Origin: a virus
Virus record (IMG/VR): IMGVR_UViG_3300025889_000868
Location: 1 to 25,392 of that record
Reading direction: 5' to 3' (one strand)
DNA length: 25,392 nt
The position numbers and the translations under genes are program-made. Of this stretch, positions 14,194 to 21,729 are shown piece by piece (position 1 is the stretch's first letter; every line of letters starts with the position of its first letter). The notes under the pieces were generated by a model. The model saw only the letters and a list, made by a program, of their open reading frames with translations. It searched no databases and was not told the origin of the DNA.

Positions 14194-15183
14194 ATGGATT
14201 TTATTGATGTCAAGTATATTCAACTCATTTCATCAAGACTCCAAAAGTTTAAAAAAGTAAAACCACATTTGTACAACTGTCGTTGTCCTATTTGTGGTGA
14301 CTCACAGAAGAACAAGTCCAAAGCAAGGGGATACTTTTATCGTGTCAAGAATAATACTAATTACAAGTGTCATAACTGTGGGTTGAATATTTCATTTAAT
14401 AACTTTCTGAAACAATTTGATGAACCTACACATAAACAGTATGTGTTTGAGAAGTTCAAAGAAGGTAAGACTGGAAAGGGTTTTGTAACCGAATCACCAG
14501 AGGACCTTTTTAAGAAAGTAGATACATCTAAACCAACCTTTAAGAAGAAGGTAAAGATTGATCTTCCCAGTGCCTTTGATGTTGATGTGTCTAGACGATA
14601 TCTAAATTCCAGAGCAATCTTCGAAGGTAATTTTTATTATTCTGAGAACTTCCAGGAATTTGTAAATACACTCAAACCAGGTTCGTTTGAAAACACCAGG
14701 TATGGTGAACAGAGGATTGTAATTCCTCTTATCAGGGATGACAGACTTATTGGTCTCCAAGGAAGAGCCCTATCTACAAACCCTGTTAAATACTTAACCA
14801 TTATGTTGGATGAGGATGAACTTAAAGTCTACGGACTAGATTCTATTGATAAGGAGAAACCAGTTTATGTCACAGAAGGACCCTTTGACTCCACTTTCCT
14901 TAGAAATGCTATTGCTATGTGTGGTAGTGATGTTGACCTCAGCACTTTGGATTATCAGTTCATTTACGTCTACGACAACGAACCAAGAAACAAACAGATC
15001 GTTGATCGAATCTCAAATCAAATCGACAGTGGTAACTCCATAGTCATCTGGCCCTCCAACATCAGGGACAAGGATATCAATGACATGATCCTCAGTGGTC
15101 ATAATGTGAAGAATGTGGTAGAATCGAACACCTACCAAGGATTAGAAGCAAAACTTAAGTTTACAGTCTGGAAGAAAGTATGA
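14194..15183 (+). CDS. 61: gp61 DNA primase
   Basis: Makes RNA primers for lagging-strand synthesis together with the gp41 helicase. The 329-residue protein has an N-terminal zinc ribbon (Cys31xxCys34 and Cys59xxCys62, CPICGDS and CHNCGLN), with an additional Cys29, and a C-terminal TOPRIM core: QRIVIPLIRDDRLIGLQGRA, the VYVTEGPFDSTF strand with Glu228, and YVYDNEPRN with Asp261 as metal ligands. Length is close to T4 gp61 (342). It overlaps nrdA as ATGA and starts three bases after the previous stop. In T4 the gp41 and gp61 genes are adjacent, while here about 11.6 kb lies between them. Confidence 0.93.
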   Translation: MDFIDVKYIQLISSRLQKFKKVKPHLYNCRCPICGDSQKNKSKARGYFYRVKNNTNYKCHNCGLNISFNNFLKQFDEPTHKQYVFEKFKEGKTGKGFVTESPEDLFKKVDTSKPTFKKKVKIDLPSAFDVDVSRRYLNSRAIFEGNFYYSENFQEFVNTLKPGSFENTRYGEQRIVIPLIRDDRLIGLQGRALSTNPVKYLTIMLDEDELKVYGLDSIDKEKPVYVTEGPFDSTFLRNAIAMCGSDVDLSTLDYQFIYVYDNEPRNKQIVDRISNQIDSGNSIVIWPSNIRDKDINDMILSGHNVKNVVESNTYQGLEAKLKFTVWKKV

Positions 15184-17480
15184 GTAACGGTATCAAAGTT
15201 AAGAAAAGAAGTGGTGAAGTAGAGAAACTAGATCTTGATAAGATGCATCTTATGGTCGATGAGGCATGTAAAGATCTTGCTGGAGTGTCAGCCTCTCAGG
15301 TCGAGATGACCTCTGGTATTCAGTTTTATGATGGTATTACTACAGATGAGATTCAGGATATCCTGATTCGTAGTGCCAGTGATCTGATTGATTTGGACCA
15401 TCCAAACTATCAGTTTGTTGCTGCACGTCTCCTTCTGTTCACTCTTCGTAAACAAGTCTTCAAGAACAAGAAGGGTACTGCACCTAATCTGAAAGAACAC
15501 ATTGAGAAGTGTGCATACAATGGTCACTATGATAAACAGATTTTTGAGAAATATTCTCTGGAGGAGATTGAAAAGGTAAATAGTTTTATCTATCATGATC
15601 GTGATATGTTGTTCACCTATGCTGGTCTTCGCCAGGTGGTGGATAAGTATCTTGTTCAGGATCGTAGTACTGGGGATGTGTTTGAGACTCCTCAGTTCAT
15701 GTATATCATGATTGCTCTTACGATCTTCCAAGACTACCCAAAGGAGACCCGTCTTGACTATGTCAAAAGATACTACAATGCCATCTCCAAACACAGACTC
15801 AACATTCCCACACCTATCATGGCGGGAGTGCGAACTCCACTTCGACAATTTGCTAGCTGTGTTCTTGTTGATGTTGATGACTCCCTCGATTCTATCTTTA
15901 GCTCTGATATGGCTATTGGCAGATACGTTGCACAAAGGGCGGGAATCGGTATCAATGCAGGCAGAATCCGTGGTATCAACGCTAAAATCAGAGGCGGAGA
16001 GGTTCAACACACAGGTGTGGTCCCCTTCCTCAAAAAGTTTGAGTCAACTGTCAGATGCTGTACACAAAACGGGATCCGAGGTGGGTCAGCTACTGTCCAC
16101 TTTCCTATCTGGCACCAAGAAATCGAAGACATCATTGTTCTGAAGAACAACAAAGGTACTGAAGATAATAGGGTAAGGAAACTTGATTACTCAATCCAGA
16201 TTTCAAAAATTTTCTACGAACGTTTCATTCAGGATGGAGAGATTAGCCTCTTCTCACCGCATGATACGCCAGGTCTTTATGATGCTTTTGGTACTGATCG
16301 TTTTGATGAATTATATGTGGGTTACGAACGAGATCAGTCTATTCCTAGAAAAACGGTTGGGGCTCAAGATCTTATTCTAGATATTCTGAAAGAGAGGGCA
16401 GAGACTGGTCGTCTGTATATCATGAATATCGACCACTGCAACTCTCACTCTTCTTTCAAAGATAAGGTAGAGATGAGTAATCTTTGCCAGGAAATTACTC
16501 TGCCAACATATCCTATTAATCATATTGATGATGAGTACGGTGAGATTGCACTTTGTATTCTTTCTGCAATCAATGTAGGAAAGGTTAGGTCTGACGATGA
16601 ACTGGAAGACCTTTGTGATCTTGCAGTACGTGGACTGGAAGAACTGATTGATTATCAAGAGTATCCTGTAAGGGCCGCAGACATTGCTACAAAGGCCCGT
16701 AGATCCCTTGGAGTAGGGTTTATTGGTCTTGCACACTATCTGGCTAAGTTGGGTTATAACTATGATAGTCAGGAGGCATGGGATGCAGTACACGGTCTTA
16801 CAGAATCTTTTCAATACTACCTTCTAAAGTCTTCAAATGAACTTGCCAAAGAGAAAGGACATTGTGAATATTTTGGTAGGACAAAGTACGCGGATGGTAT
16901 TTTACCTATCGACACTTATAAGAAAGATGTCGATAAGATTTCGTCACAAACCTTACAACATGATTGGGAGTCTCTACGATCTTCTATATCCACCCATGGA
17001 CTACGGCACTCAACATTGTCCGCTCAGATGCCTTCAGAGAGCAGTTCCGTTGTGTCAAACGCAACAAATGGAATCGAACCACCTAGAGACTATCTGTCCA
17101 TTAAGAAGAGCAAAAAGGGACCGCTCAAACAGATTGTCCCTCAGTATGGATCTCTTAAAAATAATTATACACTTCTGTGGAATATGTCTTCTAATCGTGG
17201 TTATATTAATGTTGTGGCTGTGATGCAGAAGTTCTTTGACCAAGCGATCAGTGGTAACTGGTCTTACAACCCTGAGAACTACCCTGACAATGAGGTTCCA
17301 GTCTCTGTAATGGCACAAGACTTCTTGACAACATACAAGTTGGGATGGAAGACTAGTTACTATCAGAATACATATGATATCAAGACGGATGAAGCTCCAG
17401 AGGAAAACTCTGAACTTTCAAATCTCCTAAATGATATTATGGAGTCTGAAGAGGACGATTGTGAAAGCTGTAAAATCTAG
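15180..17480 (+). CDS. nrdA: Ribonucleotide reductase class Ia, large subunit
   Basis: Reduces ribonucleoside diphosphates to deoxy forms for phage DNA synthesis. The 766-residue protein is co-linear with E. coli NrdA. The N-terminus (about 3-95) is an ATP-cone-like domain. The active site has ASCVLVDVDDSLDSIF, SNLCQEITLP with the thiyl-radical Cys, and ALCILSAINVG. The conserved NATNGIEPPR and the radical-transfer tyrosines TSYYQNTYD are also present. The C-terminal redox pair is CESC in a DCESCKI tail, two residues shorter between cysteines than CESGAC in E. coli. No intron or frameshift is visible. Marine picocyanobacteria mostly use a B12-dependent class II enzyme, so this phage brings its own class. 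nrdB follows after 13 bases. Confidence 0.97.
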   Translation: MSNGIKVKKRSGEVEKLDLDKMHLMVDEACKDLAGVSASQVEMTSGIQFYDGITTDEIQDILIRSASDLIDLDHPNYQFVAARLLLFTLRKQVFKNKKGTAPNLKEHIEKCAYNGHYDKQIFEKYSLEEIEKVNSFIYHDRDMLFTYAGLRQVVDKYLVQDRSTGDVFETPQFMYIMIALTIFQDYPKETRLDYVKRYYNAISKHRLNIPTPIMAGVRTPLRQFASCVLVDVDDSLDSIFSSDMAIGRYVAQRAGIGINAGRIRGINAKIRGGEVQHTGVVPFLKKFESTVRCCTQNGIRGGSATVHFPIWHQEIEDIIVLKNNKGTEDNRVRKLDYSIQISKIFYERFIQDGEISLFSPHDTPGLYDAFGTDRFDELYVGYERDQSIPRKTVGAQDLILDILKERAETGRLYIMNIDHCNSHSSFKDKVEMSNLCQEITLPTYPINHIDDEYGEIALCILSAINVGKVRSDDELEDLCDLAVRGLEELIDYQEYPVRAADIATKARRSLGVGFIGLAHYLAKLGYNYDSQEAWDAVHGLTESFQYYLLKSSNELAKEKGHCEYFGRTKYADGILPIDTYKKDVDKISSQTLQHDWESLRSSISTHGLRHSTLSAQMPSESSSVVSNATNGIEPPRDYLSIKKSKKGPLKQIVPQYGSLKNNYTLLWNMSSNRGYINVVAVMQKFFDQAISGNWSYNPENYPDNEVPVSVMAQDFLTTYKLGWKTSYYQNTYDIKTDEAPEENSELSNLLNDIMESEEDDCESCKI

Positions 17481-17493
17481 AACAGAGGTGTAA

Positions 17494-18684
17494 ATGCAGT
17501 ACGATTTCGTAGCAAGTAAAGAAAATAACAATAACAAACAGACCGTCAAGGGGATGACGGTCTTCAACACAGAACAAGTTAATACCAAGAAACAACCAAT
17601 GTTTTTTGGTAAACCCCTAGGAATACAAAGATACGACTCATATAAGTACCCAGTCTTTGAGAAACTGACTACTCAACAACTGGGTTATTTCTGGAGACCA
17701 GAAGAGGTTTCTCTACAAAAAGATAGAGCGGACTATCAAACACTTCGTCCTGAACAGAAACATATCTATACTTCTAACTTAAAGTATCAGATTATGTTGG
17801 ACTCTGTTCAAGGTCGTGGTCCTGGTATGGCTTTCATTCCTTACTGTTCACTTCCTGAACTGGAAGCGTGTATGGAAGTCTGGGGATTTATGGAGATGAT
17901 TCACAGTCGTTCCTATACATATATTATCAAGAACGTATATCCTGATCCTAGTGATATCTTTGATCATATCATTACAGACAATCGTATTCTTGAAAGGGCT
18001 TCAAGTGTGACGGAGTCCTATGATGCATTTATCGAAAGTGCTCAAACATGGGGTAATGGTAATCTGTGGCAAGAAGATTTTCGTGATACATACACTTCAC
18101 AGGATCAAATCAAAGATGTCAAACGTAAACTCTACAGAGCAGTCGCAAACGTTAACATTCTTGAAGGTATTCGGTTCTACGTTAGTTTTGCTTGTAGTTT
18201 CGCCTTTGGTGAACTTAAACTCATGGAGGGATCTTCCAAAATCATCTCACTGATTGCAAGAGATGAAAATCAACATCTTGCTATCACTCAGAATATTCTG
18301 AACAAGTGGTCACAGGGTGATGATCCTGATATGAAACAGATTGCTAAAGAAGAAGAAGAGTGGGTCTACGCAATGTTTGACCGTGCTGTCAACGAAGAGA
18401 AGAAGTGGGCCGACTATCTATTCAAGGATGGATCCATGATTGGTCTGAATGATGTACTTCTTCAGAAGTATGTTGAGTGGATCGCCAATCGTCGTATGAA
18501 GTCGATTGGTCTCAAGCCAGTCTATGATGTGGCTGCCAAGAATAATCCTCTCCCATGGACACAACATTGGATTTCTTCTAAGGGTCTTCAAGTTGCGCCA
18601 CAAGAAACAGAGGTTGAAAGTTACCTAATTGGAGGAATCAAACAAGATGTTAAGAAAGATACTTTCTCGGGTTTCCAACTCTAA
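17494..18684 (+). CDS. nrdB: Ribonucleotide reductase class Ia, small subunit
   Basis: Provides the diiron-tyrosyl radical that NrdA uses. The 396-residue protein shows the family landmarks: DRADYQTL (Asp iron ligand), LDSVQGR, FMEMIHSRSYTYII (Glu and His ligands with the radical Tyr in RSYT), EGIRFYVSFACSFAF (Glu ligand) and ARDENQHLAI (Glu and His ligands). All expected ligands are present, so the enzyme should be active. The start ATG at 17494 has a GAGGTG ribosome site. An N-terminal extension of about 20 Asn/Lys-rich residues precedes the domain. The gene is uninterrupted, unlike T4 nrdB with its intron. Confidence 0.97.
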   Translation: MQYDFVASKENNNNKQTVKGMTVFNTEQVNTKKQPMFFGKPLGIQRYDSYKYPVFEKLTTQQLGYFWRPEEVSLQKDRADYQTLRPEQKHIYTSNLKYQIMLDSVQGRGPGMAFIPYCSLPELEACMEVWGFMEMIHSRSYTYIIKNVYPDPSDIFDHIITDNRILERASSVTESYDAFIESAQTWGNGNLWQEDFRDTYTSQDQIKDVKRKLYRAVANVNILEGIRFYVSFACSFAFGELKLMEGSSKIISLIARDENQHLAITQNILNKWSQGDDPDMKQIAKEEEEWVYAMFDRAVNEEKKWADYLFKDGSMIGLNDVLLQKYVEWIANRRMKSIGLKPVYDVAAKNNPLPWTQHWISSKGLQVAPQETEVESYLIGGIKQDVKKDTFSGFQL

Positions 18685-18711
18685 AAAAGTACAAGCCAAA
18701 CGTGAGACTGA

Positions 18712-18737
18712 TTGGTGGTTCCATGAGGAACCATCAA
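18712..18737. terminator. Intergenic hairpin between converging genes
   Basis: An 11-bp stem (18712-18722 with 18727-18737, one G-T pair) closes an ATGA loop. It sits between the nrdB stop and the stop of the opposite-strand GIY-YIG gene. There is no T-run on either strand, so it may protect 3' ends or act as a weak bidirectional terminator. Confidence 0.5.
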
Positions 18738-18738
18738 A

Positions 18739-19158
18739 TCACTTATCGTTTCGCATAACAACTTCATAAATTCTAGTTCTTTCACTCACAAAAAATCTTC
18801 CTTCAATATTTGTATTATAATAACCATCAGTCATTAGAACATCTCTTTTGAATTGTTCCATAGTTTCGTAATAAGACATTGATTTTTTGTGAGGACACAA
18901 ATAAAGTATTTCTCTTAAAAATTTATCCTCACCAAGAAGTTTTACATCTTCATTTAATTCATCACAAGATCCAAAATATTTTTTCCAATCACTCTCTTTT
19001 GTTTTTCTTCTACCAGTCTTTTTATCTTTTCTTCTTGTCCAAAAAGATTTCTTACCAACATACTTTCTATCATTTGTTAAATTTGTTATGAGGTAAACAA
19101 ATCCTTCCATACCTTTTGGTGCTTCAGTAAAGTTTTCTTCGTTATATTTCCAAGACAT
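18739..19158 (-). CDS. GIY-YIG family endonuclease, probably homing type
   Basis: A 139-residue protein on the minus strand, the only such gene in the window. It shows the GIY-YIG core: GFVYLI (19-24) for GIY and KYVGKK (32-37) for YIG, then SDWKKYFGS, the catalytic-Glu helix SYYETMEQFK (Glu98) and the Asn-containing YYNTNIEG. T4-like phages carry such nucleases as free-standing homing endonucleases (Seg type), and the insertion beside nrdB fits, since nrd genes are classic homing targets. It has an A/T-rich composition and lacks a clear DNA-binding tail. No convincing promoter was found upstream on its strand. Confidence 0.75.
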   Translation of the reverse strand: MSWKYNEENFTEAPKGMEGFVYLITNLTNDRKYVGKKSFWTRRKDKKTGRRKTKESDWKKYFGSCDELNEDVKLLGEDKFLREILYLCPHKKSMSYYETMEQFKRDVLMTDGYYNTNIEGRFFVSERTRIYEVVMRNDK

Positions 19159-19214
19159 GAAAAATATTTTTTACCATAAACTATAAACCTATTTACATTG
19201 TTCTGACAAAGGTC

Positions 19215-19244
19215 TTGACAGAGGATGTTCCCCTGTACTATAAT
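19215..19244 (+). promoter_or_regulatory. Perfect sigma70 promoter, lysozyme-like gene
   Basis: TTGACA at 19215-19220 and TATAAT at 19239-19244, spacer 18, in a true intergenic region. Transcription would start near 19251, giving a leader of about 65 bases. It is divergent from the GIY-YIG gene. Confidence 0.85.
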
Positions 19245-19293
19245 CCAAACATTCTCATTCGGTACTACCGTAAGAATTACTTTGAGCCGTGTG

Positions 19294-19308
19294 AAGGGTC
19301 AAACCCTT
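19294..19308 (+). promoter_or_regulatory. Leader hairpin upstream of the lysozyme-like start
   Basis: AAGGGT and ACCCTT pair around a CAA loop. The hairpin ends 7 bases before the ATG at 19316 and includes a purine-rich AAGGG that could be the ribosome site, so folding could limit translation. No protein or ligand is implied. Confidence 0.4.
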
Positions 19309-19315
19309 GAGACGG

Positions 19316-19942
19316 ATGTTGAATTCTATTAACTTAATGTTTACTAAATTTCTCTCACTTGCTTTAATTACATCTATTCCTGCTGCTTGTGCTTATCCAA
19401 GTATCAGTGAAATTGAGAACCCACCCACTGTTGATGTGACTGTCAATGAGGAGAAGGCAGTACCCATCGAAGTGGTAGAAAAGTCCTGGAAGTGCCCAGG
19501 ATGTAATTACAATGAAAAATATGTCCTGCAAAAACTCCAAGAAAAAACCAGAATCTCAGATCGTAATGCCCTTGCTACGATCATGGGCAACATTAAATCA
19601 GAGAGCAACTTCCATCCCAACATTTGTGAGGGAGGCGCTAGAGTTCCTTACAATCGTTGTCATCGTGGGGGGTATGGTCTTATTCAGTGGACCAGTATAG
19701 GACGATATAATAACCTTGGTAAGTTTGCTACTAAATATGGTTACGATCCTTCTTCACTAGAGGGACAAACGGCATACATGATCAATGAATCTGTATTCCA
19801 ACGTTATCTTCCTGAGTTTGAGGGTCCTGGTAAGACAGTCTCTCAGTATATGGTCCCTGCTTACTACTGGTTAGGATGGGGAATCAAAGGGTATCGTGAA
19901 CATTATGCATATGATTACACTAAAAAAATGGTATTTTCATGA
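19316..19942 (+). CDS. Exported lysozyme-like protein (probable endolysin)
   Basis: A 208-residue protein that resembles the phage tail lysozyme domain (lysozyme-like fold): ATIMGNIKSESNFHPNICEG with the probable catalytic Glu in SES, then GGYGLIQWTSIGRYNNLGKFA, LEGQTAYMINE and a Cys-containing surface (CPGCN). The N-terminus has a signal peptide, MFTKFLSLALITSIPAACAYP, with cleavage plausible after ACA. I chose ATG 19316; ATG 19337, starting MFTK, is an equally good secretion start and a TTG at 19307 is unlikely. A signal sequence would let the host Sec system take the enzyme to the periplasm without a holin, or make it a lysis regulator. A tail-associated role is also possible, but the strong sigma70 promoter argues for a separate protein. 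Confidence 0.7.
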   Translation: MLNSINLMFTKFLSLALITSIPAACAYPSISEIENPPTVDVTVNEEKAVPIEVVEKSWKCPGCNYNEKYVLQKLQEKTRISDRNALATIMGNIKSESNFHPNICEGGARVPYNRCHRGGYGLIQWTSIGRYNNLGKFATKYGYDPSSLEGQTAYMINESVFQRYLPEFEGPGKTVSQYMVPAYYWLGWGIKGYREHYAYDYTKKMVFS

Positions 19943-20334
19943 TCCAAAAAATTAAATCTATACTTAAAAAACTGATATCAGTAAAAGAAAATACTAAGGT
20001 ACTTAAGATATCTAATAAGATTAAGAATGTAATTAAGAAACCTTATAGGACAATTCCTGCACCCCACATTCTTCCTGATGATCCTTGGTTTGGTTCTTCA
20101 ATCAAGACTCAGAAAGGACTTGACATTCAAAAACAAATTGATCATAATAAAGAAGTTGAGAGACAAACCAATCTCTCTAAGGAGTCAGAAAACATTCATC
20201 AAGAGATGTATGAACTGGCAACTAAGAACTGGAACACTGTCAAAGAGACTCAGGGAGGTTCTGAAAACTTCCAAGAAGGTTCAAGTTCAGGAGGTTGGCA
20301 ATCAGGAACTGGTTATGGTCAGTTCAGGGGTTGA
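19939..20334 (+). CDS. Hypothetical protein following the lysozyme-like gene
   Basis: A 131-residue protein that overlaps the lysozyme-like gene as ATGA. The first 40 residues are very Lys-rich and amphipathic (MIQKIKSILKKLISVKENTK), the middle is charged and helical, and the tail is Gly/Ser/Gln-rich (GGSENFQEGSSSGGWQSGTG). There is no membrane segment or signal peptide. Its coupling to the lysozyme-like gene suggests a partner in lysis or cell-wall binding, but I recognise no family. Its stop codon overlaps the TTGACA of the tRNA promoter. Confidence 0.6.
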   Translation: MIQKIKSILKKLISVKENTKVLKISNKIKNVIKKPYRTIPAPHILPDDPWFGSSIKTQKGLDIQKQIDHNKEVERQTNLSKESENIHQEMYELATKNWNTVKETQGGSENFQEGSSSGGWQSGTGYGQFRG

Positions 20335-20359
20335 CAACTCAACCAACATCAGTTATATT
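20331..20359 (+). promoter_or_regulatory. Sigma70-type promoter for the tRNA cluster
   Basis: TTGACA at 20331-20336, a 17-base spacer and TATATT at 20354-20359. Transcription would begin near 20366, about 70 bases ahead of the first tRNA. Confidence 0.72.
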
Positions 20360-20365
20360 ATAGAG

Positions 20366-20433
20366 GTGGTTGAGAGACCACTGCGGTGATCCCCTTCCTG
20401 GTTCAGGGTCAGCGGCGATAGGAACCAGGACTT
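20366..20433 (+). ncRNA. Structured leader RNA ahead of the tRNA array
   Basis: The stretch from the predicted transcription start to the first tRNA holds two hairpins: GTGGT/ACCAC (20366-20370 with 20377-20381) and a 9-bp perfect stem 20396-20404 with 20422-20430 (TCCTGGTTC/GAACCAGGA) closing a 17-base loop. It may guide processing or be a small RNA or a decayed tRNA; nothing more can be said from sequence. Confidence 0.45.
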
Positions 20434-20506
20434 GCCCCTGTAGTTCAGTAGATAGAACATCGCTCTTCTAAAGCGCAGGTCGTGGGTGCAAATCCTACCA
20501 GGGGTG
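20434..20506 (+). tRNA. tRNA-Arg (TCT)
   Basis: Acceptor GCCCCTG pairs with CAGGGGT (G-T at the end). The anticodon loop CTTCTAA holds TCT at 20467-20469, and the T-arm GTGGG/CCTAC pairs. CCA is not encoded. It reads AGA, a codon favoured in this AT-rich genome. First of four tRNAs in this group. Confidence 0.93.
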
Positions 20507-20508
20507 TT

Positions 20509-20579
20509 GCCTCTAAAGCATTGTGGTGATGCAGCTGTTTTGTAAGCAGCAGAGGTTGGTTCAATTCCGACTAGAGGCT
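20509..20579 (+). tRNA. tRNA-Thr (TGT)
   Basis: Acceptor GCCTCTA pairs with TAGAGGC at 20572-20578. The anticodon stem GCTGT/GCAGC encloses TTTGTAA with TGT at 20541-20543. It starts two bases after the Arg tRNA and encodes no CCA. Reads ACA. Confidence 0.92.
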
Positions 20580-20581
20580 CC

Positions 20582-20652
20582 GCGGGATTAGTTTAGAGGT
20601 AAAACTAAAGGTTTCCAACCTTTCGTCGTCGGTTCGATTCCGACATTCCGCT
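20582..20652 (+). tRNA. tRNA-Gly (TCC)
   Basis: Acceptor GCGGGAT pairs with ATTCCGC. Anticodon stem AAAGG/CCTTT encloses TTTCCAA, with TCC at 20614-20616. T-arm GTCGG/CCGAC with loop TTCGATT is standard. Reads GGA. A small hairpin (TTCCTT/AAGGAA, 20653-20668) follows it. Confidence 0.93.
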
Positions 20653-20688
20653 TTCCTTCTTTAAGGAATATGAAAACTGTTAAAACAC

Positions 20689-20760
20689 GGGTGATTAGCG
20701 CAGCGGTAGCGCACCTCCTTTACACGGAGATGGTCGGGGGTTCGAATCCCTCATCACCCA
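20689..20760 (+). tRNA. tRNA-Val (TAC)
   Basis: Acceptor GGGTGAT pairs with ATCACCC at 20753-20759. The anticodon loop TTTACAC holds TAC at 20721-20723, and the T-arm GGGGG/TCCCT-type pairing with TTCGAAT loop is good. Reads GTA. Last tRNA of the first group; the HExxH protein gene begins 17 bases on. Confidence 0.92.
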
Positions 20761-20777
20761 CTTATCATATATAAACT

Positions 20778-21452
20778 ATGAAAAAACTATTCTTATCATT
20801 ACTGTCATCGGTGATCTTAACGTCACCAGTATTAGCTGATAACTCTAAAATCATCAAGGGTTATAATACTATGGATTCTATGGGATGTATGTTACTCAGA
20901 GAATGCACTGATGGAGTCGAAGAAGTCTTTAGTATTTTGGATATTTCTAGTCAGTATCCCAATACTGAGTCTTATACTCCTGTTGCTGCAGAGTTCCACA
21001 GTATGCTTGTTTCCCTTAATCAAATCGGAGTTAAGGTGTTTCTAGCAGATCAAAAGTATTTTCCAGTAGGACATCGTGGTGTCTATCACACTGTAAGTAA
21101 TAACTTTTTCTTGAACAAAGCATATATGGGTCGTCCATCTACACTTATGACTGTGATGAGACATGAAGGATGGCACGTTGCACAGGATTGTATGGCAGGA
21201 ACTATTAAGAATAGTTTGATTGCTATTATCAAACCAGAAGAGGATGTTCCTAAGGTTTGGCGAGAGATGGCTGAAAAAACTTATCCTAAATCTGCTGTAC
21301 CTTGGGAAGCAGAAGCAAAATGGGCAGGTCTTACAGAAGGTATGACAATGAAAGCACTTCAGGCATGTGCTAATGGTGAGATGTGGAAAGTTTATCCACC
21401 AACACCCCTCACAGAAAAATGGCTTCGGGAAAACAATTATATTAAGGATTGA
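20778..21452 (+). CDS. Secreted protein with zinc-metallopeptidase HExxH motif
   Basis: A 224-residue protein with a clear signal peptide (1-20, MKKLFLSLLSSVILTSPVLA, cleavage before DNS). The mature part has MRHEGWHVAQDC (His129, Glu130, His133), the HExxH zinc-binding and catalytic pattern, and a later Glu-rich helix VPWEAEAKWAGL (Glu177 or Glu179) that could supply the third ligand, as in gluzincins. Four Cys (37, 43, 138, 197) could form disulfides. This suggests an exported peptidase or a related zinc protein acting in the periplasm or on the cell surface. It sits between two tRNA groups and has no ribosome site I can see. I recognise no named family; activity is inferred from the motif alone. 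Confidence 0.68.
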   Translation: MKKLFLSLLSSVILTSPVLADNSKIIKGYNTMDSMGCMLLRECTDGVEEVFSILDISSQYPNTESYTPVAAEFHSMLVSLNQIGVKVFLADQKYFPVGHRGVYHTVSNNFFLNKAYMGRPSTLMTVMRHEGWHVAQDCMAGTIKNSLIAIIKPEEDVPKVWREMAEKTYPKSAVPWEAEAKWAGLTEGMTMKALQACANGEMWKVYPPTPLTEKWLRENNYIKD

Positions 21453-21480
21453 TAGTAAATGATTAAGAGGTTACAGAACT

Positions 21481-21729
21481 ATGTTAATTGTAAGATGCAA
21501 ACAATGCAACAAGGAGATCTCCAGCACTAACAAAACTCAGTGTTGTGGATGTCCAAACATGATGACAGTTACAGGTGACAATGTTTCAGCGGTTGACTTA
21601 AACAAGGTCATCATGTTAAACTCTAAAAAGAACACTAAACAAAAAAGTGTTCTTTCTTCTCAAGATTTAATGTATCAAGAGGAGAGAAAAAATCGAAAGG
21701 TCCGCAAATTAGACTTTGAGGTTCGTTGA
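21481..21729 (+). CDS. Small zinc-ribbon-like conserved cyanophage protein
   Basis: An 82-residue protein with CKQCNK and TQCCGCPN, five cysteines arranged as two knuckles that could bind one zinc. The following part, MTVTGDNVSAVDLNKVIML, resembles a conserved small cyanophage protein that I have seen described only as hypothetical. The C-terminal half is basic and disordered. It overlaps the next gene as TGATG. A role in binding nucleic acid or protein is possible. Confidence 0.65.
   Translation: MLIVRCKQCNKEISSTNKTQCCGCPNMMTVTGDNVSAVDLNKVIMLNSKKNTKQKSVLSSQDLMYQEERKNRKVRKLDFEVR

Noticed and set aside
15288-16010. 240-codon open frame on the minus strand inside nrdA
   Set aside because: It is fully antisense to a conserved enzyme, has low-complexity Ile/Thr-rich translation and no motif; it arises from codon bias.
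17494-18684. Intron or intein in nrdB or nrdA
   Set aside because: Both frames are continuous, of normal length and align throughout with E. coli proteins.
20120-20148. TTGACA-17-CATAAT inside the hypothetical gene before the tRNAs
   Set aside because: It is deep within a coding region and a better promoter (20331) lies nearer the tRNAs.
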